Shown here one piece after another: positions 44,444-52,198 of a DNA stretch of 64,000 bases. A program made the translations under genes and the position numbers. The DNA comes from Desertivirga brevis. GTDB lineage: Bacteria; Bacteroidota; Bacteroidia; Sphingobacteriales; Sphingobacteriaceae. The stretch covers positions 62,001-126,000 of the forward strand of contig NZ_JAFEWF010000008.1 of the NCBI RefSeq assembly GCF_017355835.1, in the 5' to 3' direction. Each line of letters opens with the position of its first letter. Position 1 is the first letter of the stretch. A model generated the notes under the pieces. The model was given only the letters and a program-made list of their open reading frames with translations. It had not been told where the DNA came from and did not search any database.

Positions 44444-44833
44444 ATGGGAAAGTTAATTCTATCTGTTGACGACGATAGGGATATTTTGGATTGTCTTGAA
44501 CTGATTTTGCCGACGGAGGGTTATTCGGTGATAACTTCAGAGGAGCCAGAAAATATCAAGGCAGATATTGCTGAATATAATCCTGACCTTATCCTGCTTG
44601 ACATTCAGATGGGGAATTATAACGGGCTGGAGATCTGTAAAGAACTGAAATCATTGGAAGATACCCGTGGAATTCCTGTGCTTATTCTTTCCTCGGATGA
44701 ACGAATCTTTGAAGCAGTTGGGAAATATGATGCAGATGGAATAGTCCGAAAACCCTTTGATATTAACGGTTTAATCGCAGCCATAGATAAGTTCCTGGCT
44801 GCTAAAATTGTTTCTCTGCCACGTGCTTCTTGA
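44444..44833 (+). CDS. Stand-alone receiver response regulator (B)
   Basis: This 129-residue receiver starts at ATG 44444 (MGKLILSVDDD). An in-frame TTG at 44339 would add 35 residues of non-receiver sequence and is rejected. The acidic residues are Asp9/Asp10, the phospho-acceptor is Asp53 in LILLDIQMGNYNG, then LSSDE and RKPFD. It is intact and without an output domain. It is the nearest neighbour of receiver A by sequence and the two are divergently transcribed from a 202-base region. Confidence 0.9.
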   Translation: MGKLILSVDDDRDILDCLELILPTEGYSVITSEEPENIKADIAEYNPDLILLDIQMGNYNGLEICKELKSLEDTRGIPVLILSSDERIFEAVGKYDADGIVRKPFDINGLIAAIDKFLAAKIVSLPRAS

Positions 44834-44885
44834 TGATTTATATTCTTGATGAAAGAGATCAAAAAGTACAATCCCAGTCTTTACA

Positions 44886-45245
44886 TTAGTTTACAAGGTG
44901 GCTTTTAACGCTTGAAATCAAATCGTAAACATCGAAAGGTTTTGATATAACCTCATCTGCGCAAACTTTTGATAAAGCTTCTTTAACCTGAATATTTGTT
45001 GAAAGTACAATGATTGGAATATCTTGCCCTTGTTTTGAAGCTTTCAGGCTTTTGCAGTATTCGGCCTCTTCATAGTAGGGACTGATAACGTCAAGTAGAA
45101 TAGCATTAGGCTTTCGTTTTTCAAGGAGCTCACTCAGCTCCTGAATGGTAGTCACCCCTTCAACGATAAACCCTTCCTCCTGCAGGATCATGGATATAAT
45201 TCCATGAATATCCCTGTCCTTTTCGAGAACAAAAATTCGTTTCAT
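44886..45245 (-). CDS. Stand-alone receiver-like protein with degenerate acidic pocket (C)
   Basis: This 119-residue protein has the receiver fold (MKRIFVLEKDRDIHGII..., Asp52 in ILLDVISPYY, LST, SKPFD with Lys102). The acidic pair is Glu8/Lys9 in LEKD where the others have Asp-Asp, so the metal-binding second aspartate is replaced by lysine. Normal Mg-dependent phosphorylation is therefore unlikely, though Asp52 and Lys102 are kept. It lies between receiver B and the PAS kinase, divergent from the kinase by 193 bases. It may act as a decoy or as a constitutively folded partner. Confidence 0.85.
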   Translation of the reverse strand: MKRIFVLEKDRDIHGIISMILQEEGFIVEGVTTIQELSELLEKRKPNAILLDVISPYYEEAEYCKSLKASKQGQDIPIIVLSTNIQVKEALSKVCADEVISKPFDVYDLISSVKSHLVN

Positions 45246-45438
45246 AGTAGTAGATAGATGTGCCTGTCTACGAGAGGTTGCATAAGAAGTTACAAGAAAT
45301 TTAAGAATAATTTATATTGTTTACTACGGAGCATTTAGAATGTTAATAAAGGTGATAAAACTAAAAGTATGTATTTAGGTATTTCAGTAAAAAAAATGAA
45401 TCCGTATCCTTGTACTGCGGCTATTTGAAAAACATTAC

Positions 45439-48400
45439 ATGTCCTCTAATAATATTGATTTTAAGCATCCTGGCGAGCTACGAATTTTTCAGTCTCTACC
45501 AGGTAATTTCCTTTTACTTTCATCAGACCTTGTTATTATAGGTGCAAGTAACCTCTATTTACAAACCACTGGAAAGGAAAGGGAGACGGTCATTGGAAAA
45601 TTTCTTTTTGACGTATTTCCTCAATCGCCAGAGTGGTTACCACATCAAGATGGGGGAATTAAGCAATCTTTGGAGCTGGTGCTAAAGACTAATGAAGAGC
45701 ATTCTATTCCGGCAATGCGTTTTGACATTCCATCTTCTGACGGAAATGTTTTAGAGGAAAAATATTGGAAAACAACTAACAAGCCTGTCATAAATGAGGA
45801 CGGCGAGATTCAGTATATCATTCATCATACCCAGGATGTAACAGAGGAAATACTTAAAGAGAAGTATTTGCAAGAGGCTCTTCAAACCGAACGTAAAGCT
45901 ACAGCTAAGGCTCACCAGCTGAGTGAGCAAATGGAACGCTTATTTCATGACATACCTGCCCAGATAGCAATAGTAAGTGGCGAGGATCTGGTATATACTT
46001 ATATAAATCCCCGGTATCAGATGGAGCTGTTCCCCGGACGTGAAGTGTTGGGTCTACCCCTATTAGCTGCTCTGCCTGAAATCTTCGGTCAGCCCATCTG
46101 GCATGTATTGCAACAGGTTTATAGAACGGGCAAACCTCATATTGAAACAGAAATGATGGTTCCATTAGCGGAATACAAAGGAGGACCTCCCAAAGAACAT
46201 TATTTCAACACCGTTTATCATGCATTGCGAAACGAAAGTGGCCAGATCGACGGCTTGCTTAGTTTCAAATATGAGATTACAAAGCAAGTGGCGGCGAGAA
46301 AAAAACTCGAAGAAAATGAAGCGCGATTGTTGGAGGCTCACCTGGATTTGAAGGAGTCTTATGAAGAATTGCAGGCAATTCATGAAGAGCTCCAGACCTC
46401 GAACGAGGAATTACGTGCCACTAACGAAGAACTCAAGGCTGCCCAGGAAAGTCTTAACACCTTGAATGCTGAACTGGAACTGCGGATTGATGAGCGGACA
46501 AAGCAACTTAAAGACAGTTTTGAAGAGCAGCAAGCACTAAATGATGAACTGGCCGCCACTAATGAAGAACTTAATGAAACACAGGAGGTACTGAAGAAGA
46601 TACTTGATGGATTAACAAAAAGTGAACAGCGTTTCAGGAATCTTGTAAGTGATGTTAAGGTTGGAATTATATTGTTAATGGGCGAGGAGATGGAAGTAGC
46701 GATCGTGAACGATGATTACGGCAAATTGATAGGCCGAAGCGCTGAAGAACTCGAAGGTGAGTTCCTTTTTAAGGTAATACCTGAAGCGGAAATACATTTT
46801 CGTCCAATTATTGACAAGGTGCGCCTAACCGGGGAGTCCCTTTATTTGAATGACCATCCCTATTTTGTGTATAAAGGCAACGAAAAGATCGAAGGCTTTC
46901 TAAACCTTGTATATCAGCCATACGTGGAGCCGGACAATAGCATAACAGGCGTTATGGTAGTTTGTCATGACGTTACAGAACAGGTGATAGCAAGAAAAAA
47001 ATTGATAGAAAGTGAAGAACGATTTCGGTTTATGCTTAATGCCATTCCTCAGCAGGTGTGGACCGCAAGTCCGGATGGAGCACTTAATTATGTGAACGAA
47101 GTTGTAACCGGCGATTTTGGATACAATGTTGAGGAAGTAGTTGGGCATGGATGGCAGAAATTTATTCATCCTGATGATCTTCCTTCTTGTCTCAAAGCTT
47201 GGAATTCAGCTATTATTGAAGGGCATGAGTATGAAACAGAATTTCGTTTACTTATGAAAGATGGGAGCTACGTGTGGCATATCGCCCGGGCATTACCTTT
47301 CTTGCAGGACGACCGGGTTGTTCAATGGTTGGGCACAAATACGAATATCCAGCTGCAAAAGAATAACGAACAAAAGAAAGACGAGTTCCTTTCAATTGCC
47401 AGCCACGAATTGAAGACTCCCTTAACCAGCATTAAAGCATTCAACCAAATTATGCGCCGCATGGAAGCGCCCGATAGATTGAAAGTGTTTATTAACAAGT
47501 CTGCTGATCATATATACCGTTTAGAAAAACTCATCAATGATCTGCTTGATGTTACAAAAATTACAGCCGGGAAGATGGAGTACGACATGAAACCTTTCGA
47601 TTTCACAGCCATGCTTGCAGATGCTGTTGAAAGTGTTCAATTAAATAGCGAGAAACATCAAATACTTTTTCGCTATTCCGAGGCTGTAAATTTTACTGGC
47701 GATAAGCTGCGTCTGGAGCAAGTGATCAATAACTTCCTGAATAATGCGATAAAGTATTCCCCAGAGGCAACCGAAGTTATAGTTAACAGTAGGATTGAAG
47801 GGAATAGTATTGTGGTTTCTATACAAGATTTTGGTATAGGAATAGACGAATCCCATCTTGATAAATTATTCGATCGATTTTACCGCGTCGACAACACGGC
47901 AATGCGTTTTGAAGGACTTGGCCTGGGCTTATTCATTTCATCAGAAATACTTAAGAGGCATAATGGCTCTTTCTGGATAGAGAGTGAACCCGGCATAGGA
48001 ACTATCTTCTATTTCCGGCTGCCAATTGAGGAACTAAAAGCAGAGATCGTCGTGTCAAATGATGACCGGTATTACAGCGACGGTTCCATTACCATAGTTT
48101 ATAATCAGGTGGGAACAAGAGTTGATGTTGATTGGACTGGTTTTCAGGACTATGATAGTGTGCAAGCTGGTTGTCTAAGAATGCTTCGGATACTAAAAAA
48201 TCATAAGGTGAATAAAGTACTAAATGATAATACCCACGTGCGGGGTACCTGGTCGGAAGCTGCGGAATGGGTTGGCAAAGAATGGTTTCCAATGATGGAA
48301 GCAGCTGGTTTGCGTTATTTCGCCTGGGTCTATTCGCCAAGTTCTTTTAGTAAAATGTCGGCCGATAAAAGCGTCGAGGTTAAAAAGGATGGAATAATTA

Positions 48401-48465
48401 CCCGGTTCTTTGATAATTTAGAGGAAGCGAATCAGTGGTTGAATGGAATTGAGGATAAGTTTTAG
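45439..48465 (+). CDS. Multi-PAS histidine kinase with C-terminal STAS/SEC14-like domain
   Basis: The 1008-residue soluble kinase has PAS domains at about 10-135 and 165-280, a long Glu-rich coiled coil (about 285-390, repeated EEL..TNEEL heptads), PAS domains at about 395-515 and 520-645, HisKA (IASHELKTPLTS, His656) and HATPase (NFLNNAIKYS, DFGIGI, GLGLGLFIS, to about 865). It ends with a further domain (about 880-1008) carrying WVGKEWFPMMEAAGLRYFAWVYS and FSKMSADKS, a pattern of the small STAS/SEC14-like proteins of Bacteroidota. No receiver is fused, so the three adjacent stand-alone receivers are likely partners. No membrane helix is present, so the signal is cytoplasmic. Confidence 0.9.
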   Translation: MSSNNIDFKHPGELRIFQSLPGNFLLLSSDLVIIGASNLYLQTTGKERETVIGKFLFDVFPQSPEWLPHQDGGIKQSLELVLKTNEEHSIPAMRFDIPSSDGNVLEEKYWKTTNKPVINEDGEIQYIIHHTQDVTEEILKEKYLQEALQTERKATAKAHQLSEQMERLFHDIPAQIAIVSGEDLVYTYINPRYQMELFPGREVLGLPLLAALPEIFGQPIWHVLQQVYRTGKPHIETEMMVPLAEYKGGPPKEHYFNTVYHALRNESGQIDGLLSFKYEITKQVAARKKLEENEARLLEAHLDLKESYEELQAIHEELQTSNEELRATNEELKAAQESLNTLNAELELRIDERTKQLKDSFEEQQALNDELAATNEELNETQEVLKKILDGLTKSEQRFRNLVSDVKVGIILLMGEEMEVAIVNDDYGKLIGRSAEELEGEFLFKVIPEAEIHFRPIIDKVRLTGESLYLNDHPYFVYKGNEKIEGFLNLVYQPYVEPDNSITGVMVVCHDVTEQVIARKKLIESEERFRFMLNAIPQQVWTASPDGALNYVNEVVTGDFGYNVEEVVGHGWQKFIHPDDLPSCLKAWNSAIIEGHEYETEFRLLMKDGSYVWHIARALPFLQDDRVVQWLGTNTNIQLQKNNEQKKDEFLSIASHELKTPLTSIKAFNQIMRRMEAPDRLKVFINKSADHIYRLEKLINDLLDVTKITAGKMEYDMKPFDFTAMLADAVESVQLNSEKHQILFRYSEAVNFTGDKLRLEQVINNFLNNAIKYSPEATEVIVNSRIEGNSIVVSIQDFGIGIDESHLDKLFDRFYRVDNTAMRFEGLGLGLFISSEILKRHNGSFWIESEPGIGTIFYFRLPIEELKAEIVVSNDDRYYSDGSITIVYNQVGTRVDVDWTGFQDYDSVQAGCLRMLRILKNHKVNKVLNDNTHVRGTWSEAAEWVGKEWFPMMEAAGLRYFAWVYSPSSFSKMSADKSVEVKKDGIITRFFDNLEEANQWLNGIEDKF

Positions 48466-48570
48466 CAAAACAACAATTATAAAACTCAATTCTTTTTTTT
48501 AGGTTAATACAATAGCAACCGGACAAATAACCGGAAGGCAGGGATTTGGGAAAACGAAACTAAGAGTATA

Positions 48571-49560
48571 ATGAGGGTTCTTCTGACTAAGGTGCTGATA
48601 ATGTTCAGCCTGCTTAGTTTTTCACAGCAAAAAATAACAACGGCTTCCATAAGTCATTATGTAAATTCGGAATTGTACCTGAAAGGTGGGATAGTAACCT
48701 ATCTTGCGGATAAGGCGGGCAATCCGGCTCCCGGGGGTAAGTATGTAACAATTTATAATAGCAGCGGTCAACCTGTATATTACAATTCGGTTAACGGAGG
48801 CCGTTCCTTGAGGGAGCTCAAACCAAATCAGAAGGTAATAGTACCGGTAAAAAATGAGCGTCAGGCAAAAGCCGTTAAGTTCATTTTGAAATATTCGGCC
48901 GATGAAAATAACTTTTCGCAAAGAGTTCCCGCGCTGAGTAGTATGAACGCAGAAACAGAGCGAAATTTGAGAACTACGGGTCAAAGTAAAAACTTGCCAA
49001 ATAAAAGTATTCAGGCTACGATTTCTTCAAAGCCAGCTTCTGTCCAGCTTCCTGTAAAGCCAGCTGCGAAAGTGGCTTTGACCTGGAAAGCACCTGCTAA
49101 TCGACAAGCTTCCAGGAAGACTAAAATAATTCCTAAAGCTGCACCCTCGAAACCAGTCATAAATAGTGGGCCGTTCAATTGCCTGTACGCTCCTCAACCT
49201 GCCTATTACACATTTTATTTCCTGAAGACTGGAAAGGAAGTTTTGTTCTCTGATCCTTTTGCGGTTGGTTCTTATAGTAATGAGGATGTTGCAAGTGAAA
49301 TGTTAGATGAGGCTTTGACTTGTTTGGAGGAGAGATTGAAAAAAAAATTCGACGAAAAGAAATTCGAGAAATTGCTAACGGATCCTAATAAGGGATTGGA
49401 AATGGGTATGATGCACCTACAGCATACCTCTATGAGCTCGGCAGAAGTTCGTGCGAGATATCCATACACCGCATCGAAAATTCTCGCATTAAAGGAACTT
49501 AGTAAATGGATCATGTTGGAAAGGAAGAACCACCCAGGATTGACCTTCGTTAAAATTTAA
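48571..49560 (+). CDS. Secreted protein of unknown function with basic Pro/Ala/Lys-rich linker
   Basis: This 329-residue protein has a signal peptide (MFSLLSFSQQ) and an N-terminal beta-rich part (about 20-120, KGGIVTYLADKAGNPAPGGKYVTIYNSSGQPVYYN...). A 70-residue basic linker rich in Pro, Ala, Lys and Ser (about 130-200) follows, then a C-terminal helical part (about 205-329) with EEMLDEALTCLEERLKKKF-like charged helices. No family was recognised. It starts 105 bases after the kinase gene and may be expressed separately. It may be an anchored envelope protein; that is inference only. Confidence 0.75.
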   Translation: MRVLLTKVLIMFSLLSFSQQKITTASISHYVNSELYLKGGIVTYLADKAGNPAPGGKYVTIYNSSGQPVYYNSVNGGRSLRELKPNQKVIVPVKNERQAKAVKFILKYSADENNFSQRVPALSSMNAETERNLRTTGQSKNLPNKSIQATISSKPASVQLPVKPAAKVALTWKAPANRQASRKTKIIPKAAPSKPVINSGPFNCLYAPQPAYYTFYFLKTGKEVLFSDPFAVGSYSNEDVASEMLDEALTCLEERLKKKFDEKKFEKLLTDPNKGLEMGMMHLQHTSMSSAEVRARYPYTASKILALKELSKWIMLERKNHPGLTFVKI

Positions 49561-49648
49561 ACGCTATTAATTGTAAAGCCTGCAAGTTATTTCGCTGTCA
49601 AATTAAATTCAATTAATCCTTCCAGGGATTTTGATACAAAAGAACTAA

Positions 49649-49682
49649 AAAATGAGAGCGCCGAGGTTCTCATTTTCTTTAT
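49649..49682 (+). terminator. Terminator-like hairpin before the DUF1080 gene
   Basis: AAAATGAGA (49649-49657) pairs with TCTCATTTT (49668-49676) around a ten-base GC-rich loop, with a weak T-rich tail. It ends the unknown-protein gene; only 21 bases separate it from the next start codon. Confidence 0.55.
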
Positions 49683-49703
49683 ATTAGTAGCGAACTAACT
49701 TTT

Positions 49704-50429
49704 ATGAAAGCACTGATATTCTCCTTTTTGACATTAGCAACTTCTCAACCTACACATTACAGTAAATTAAATACCCGAATTCAATTGACTGATATTGAAA
49801 AAAAAGATAAGTGGATCACTTTATTTGATGGAAAAACCACCAAGGGGTGGCATTCCTATGGACGATCTGAAGCCGGAAGTGCATGGAAAGCCGAGGATGG
49901 GGTTCTTCATTTGGATGCAGCAAGTAAAAATTCAGGTGCAATAGGAGGGGACCTGGTGACTAACGAGGAGTATAAAGACTTTCACTTAAAGCTGGAATGG
50001 AAAATAGCCCCAAAAGGTAATAGTGGAATCATTTTTTACGTGAATGAGGATCCCAGTAGCTATCCGAACACTTTCAATACAGGGCTCGAGATGCAGGTAC
50101 TGGATAATGAAGGGCATCCTGATGCAAAAATTCATAAACATCGCGCCGGAGATCTTTACGATCTTGTGCCTTCTGCAAAGGAAACAGTAAAGCCCGCAGG
50201 GCAATGGAATGAGTCTGAAATTATTAGTAAGCAAGGAAAGCTGGAATTTTATTTAAACGGGTCGAAAGTGGTCGCAACTACTTTATGGGATGAAAGCTGG
50301 AAAAGCATGATTGCCGGAAGTAAGTTTGCTTCAATGCCTGGCTTTGGCACATTCAAAACAGGAAAGATCGCTTTGCAGGATCACGGAGATGATGTTTGGT
50401 ATCGAAACGTTACAATTAAGAAGCTTTAA
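49704..50429 (+). CDS. DUF1080 (3-keto-disaccharide hydrolase-like) secreted protein
   Basis: This 241-residue protein has the DUF1080 jelly-roll: WITLFDGKTTKGWHSYG, WKAEDGVLHLDA, GDLVTNEEYKDFHLKLEWKIAPKGNSGIIFYVNE, TGLEMQVLDNEGHPDA and the closing GKIALQDHGDDVWYRNVTIKKL. The N-terminus is a short signal sequence. DUF1080 proteins include enzymes that cleave 3-keto-glycosides, and many are secreted by glycan degraders; the activity here is not proven. No dehydrogenase partner lies next to it. The following gene encodes a sugar permease. Confidence 0.9.
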   Translation: MKALIFSFLTLATSQPTHYSKLNTRIQLTDIEKKDKWITLFDGKTTKGWHSYGRSEAGSAWKAEDGVLHLDAASKNSGAIGGDLVTNEEYKDFHLKLEWKIAPKGNSGIIFYVNEDPSSYPNTFNTGLEMQVLDNEGHPDAKIHKHRAGDLYDLVPSAKETVKPAGQWNESEIISKQGKLEFYLNGSKVVATTLWDESWKSMIAGSKFASMPGFGTFKTGKIALQDHGDDVWYRNVTIKKL

Positions 50430-50550
50430 ACCAGAAATATTGTCAATATCACTAAAGCGCCTTGGGTCGTGAATATTTGCGTCGGGAATTTGCTTTTCTA
50501 AAGGGGTTTAAAATAAGCCATCTTTATGATCACAGAAAATTAAAGTTTCC

Positions 50551-50581
50551 CTTGCTAAAACGTTTTACATTCCTATTTTTG
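50551..50581 (+). promoter_or_regulatory. Promoter of the sugar permease with a LacI-type operator
   Basis: TATTTTTG (50574-50581) matches TAnnTTTG exactly, with TTG at 50552-50554 as -33 box and a 19-base spacer. Inside the spacer lies the perfect palindrome TAAAACGTTTTA (50556-50567), with the central CG flanked by A and T runs that is typical of LacI/GalR-family operators. A repressor bound there would block the promoter. No LacI gene is in the window, so the regulator lies elsewhere. Confidence 0.6.
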
Positions 50582-50629
50582 CTTAATATATTTTTTGCCA
50601 GAATCAGTTATAAACCCAATAATTAGAAA

Positions 50630-51910
50630 ATGCAACTAACAGAAACAGAAAGAACCTTACAAAATAAGGTAGGCACAGCAACTGACAAAGCTCAATTCAC
50701 CGAAAAGAGATTTTTAACAATTTTAGTATTTGTTACTTCATTGTTCTTATGCTGGGGAGTGGCCATAACAATGGGAGATGTTTTAAATAAACATTTTCAA
50801 AATACTTTAAGCCTGAGCCGGTCTCAATCTGCCTTCGTGCAGTTTGCAATCTTTGGGGCTTATTTTGTTATGGGTATACCCGCAGGCTTATTTATGAAAA
50901 GATTTGGATATAAGAATGGCGTTTTGTTGGGCTTGTCTCTGTTTGCTTTAGGATCGTTTCTTTTTGTCCCGGCTGCTAATACCGCATCTTTCCCTTTCTT
51001 TGGTGTTGCCTTATTCATCTTAGGATGTGGTTTATCTACACTGGAAACTGTTGCGCATCCGTTTGTTGCTGCTTTAGGAGATCAGCGTACAAGTGACCAG
51101 CGTATTAATTTCGCCCAGTCATTCAATGCTTTAGGTGCTATTATAGGTCCGGCCATTGGTTCCTATTTTCTCTTTAAAAATCATGTTCCGGGGAGTACGG
51201 ATCTAGGTTCAGTCAAAATGCTTTATATAATTATAGGTAGTGTGATATCAGCGATAGCAGTTGGCTTTGCTTTTGTTAAGGTTCCGGCACTTACAGATCC
51301 ACATGCGGAAGTAGTAGCGGATGAGGAGGCGGTCAATGTAGACGCAGCCCCTGGTAAGAAACTATTTCAACACACTCACTTCGCTTGGGCTGTGGCGGCA
51401 CAATTCTTCAATGTCGCTGCACAAGCAGGAACCTGGGCGTTTTTTATCAATTATGGGGAGGAAGTTATGGGCTTTCCTGAGGCGAAAGCAGCGAAATACA
51501 TGATGTTATTCATGGCAATGATGCTTTCAGGCCGTTTTATCGGAACCTTCCTTATGCGAGTTATAAAGCCTCATACCTTACTTGCTGCTTTTGCGGCTGG
51601 AAACATCCTGATGTGTATTATTGTGGCACAAGGCTTGGGCTGGCCATCTTTCATTGCATTACTAGCTCTTAACTTCTTTTTCAGTATTATGTTCCCAACC
51701 ATTTTCAGTTTGGGATTAAAGAACCTGGGACACCACACACAGCAAGCTTCCTCGTTCCTGTCTATGGGAGTAGTTGGAGGAGCCTTATTCCCATTCTTCA
51801 TGGGTAAGCTAGCTGACAATATAGGGGTTGCTCACTCTTATTATCTTCCAATTATCTGTTATTTTGTAATCTTCCTGTTCGGATGGAAGTTCTATAAAGT
51901 AAAGCATTAG
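50630..51910 (+). CDS. FHS-type sugar:H+ symporter (FucP/GlcP-like MFS permease)
   Basis: This 426-residue membrane protein has 12 helices. It matches the FucP group: FLCWGVAITMGDVLNKHFQNTLSLSRSQSAFVQFAIFGAYFVMGIPAGLFMKRFGYKNGVLLGL, LGCGLSTLETVAHPFVAALGD, FNALGAIIGPAIGSYF and the C-terminal FSIMFPTIFSLGLKNLG. These permeases carry fucose, glucose, galactose or mannose with a proton. Its place before the GH125 alpha-mannosidase suggests mannose or a related hexose, which is inference. It has its own promoter with a LacI-type operator and is followed by a long hairpin. Confidence 0.93.
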   Translation: MQLTETERTLQNKVGTATDKAQFTEKRFLTILVFVTSLFLCWGVAITMGDVLNKHFQNTLSLSRSQSAFVQFAIFGAYFVMGIPAGLFMKRFGYKNGVLLGLSLFALGSFLFVPAANTASFPFFGVALFILGCGLSTLETVAHPFVAALGDQRTSDQRINFAQSFNALGAIIGPAIGSYFLFKNHVPGSTDLGSVKMLYIIIGSVISAIAVGFAFVKVPALTDPHAEVVADEEAVNVDAAPGKKLFQHTHFAWAVAAQFFNVAAQAGTWAFFINYGEEVMGFPEAKAAKYMMLFMAMMLSGRFIGTFLMRVIKPHTLLAAFAAGNILMCIIVAQGLGWPSFIALLALNFFFSIMFPTIFSLGLKNLGHHTQQASSFLSMGVVGGALFPFFMGKLADNIGVAHSYYLPIICYFVIFLFGWKFYKVKH

Positions 51911-51964
51911 AAAGATTTCTGTTAAGGCAAATTTTCGGATCTTATTTGAGAAAATACTCCACTG

Positions 51965-52004
51965 ATTACTCCTCTGAGGTATTAACTACCTTAGCAGGAG
52001 TAGT
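51965..52004 (+). other. Long hairpin between the sugar permease and GH125
   Basis: The arms 51965-51981 and 51987-52004 pair over 17 base pairs with two G-U pairs and a single bulged C (51995), around the five-base loop TTAAC. No T-run follows on either strand. It lies in the 288-base gap between the permease and GH125 and could be a 3' stabilising element or a leader structure. The rest of the gap shows no gene and no exact -7 box. Confidence 0.6.
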
Positions 52005-52198
52005 TAATAGAAAAATCACAAAAAAAATTTAATGCTAGTGCTAAATCATTTTAGGGAGGTTTTCCTCGCTCAACAGATGCTTAAGATCCTTCTGAATAGA
52101 TTTTTAGTCGCAGTTATCAAATTATAAATCACTCAGGAATCTTCAGATCCTGCTTTCTTGATCTTATTGGATTTCAAAACACAACAAAAGATATTTAT

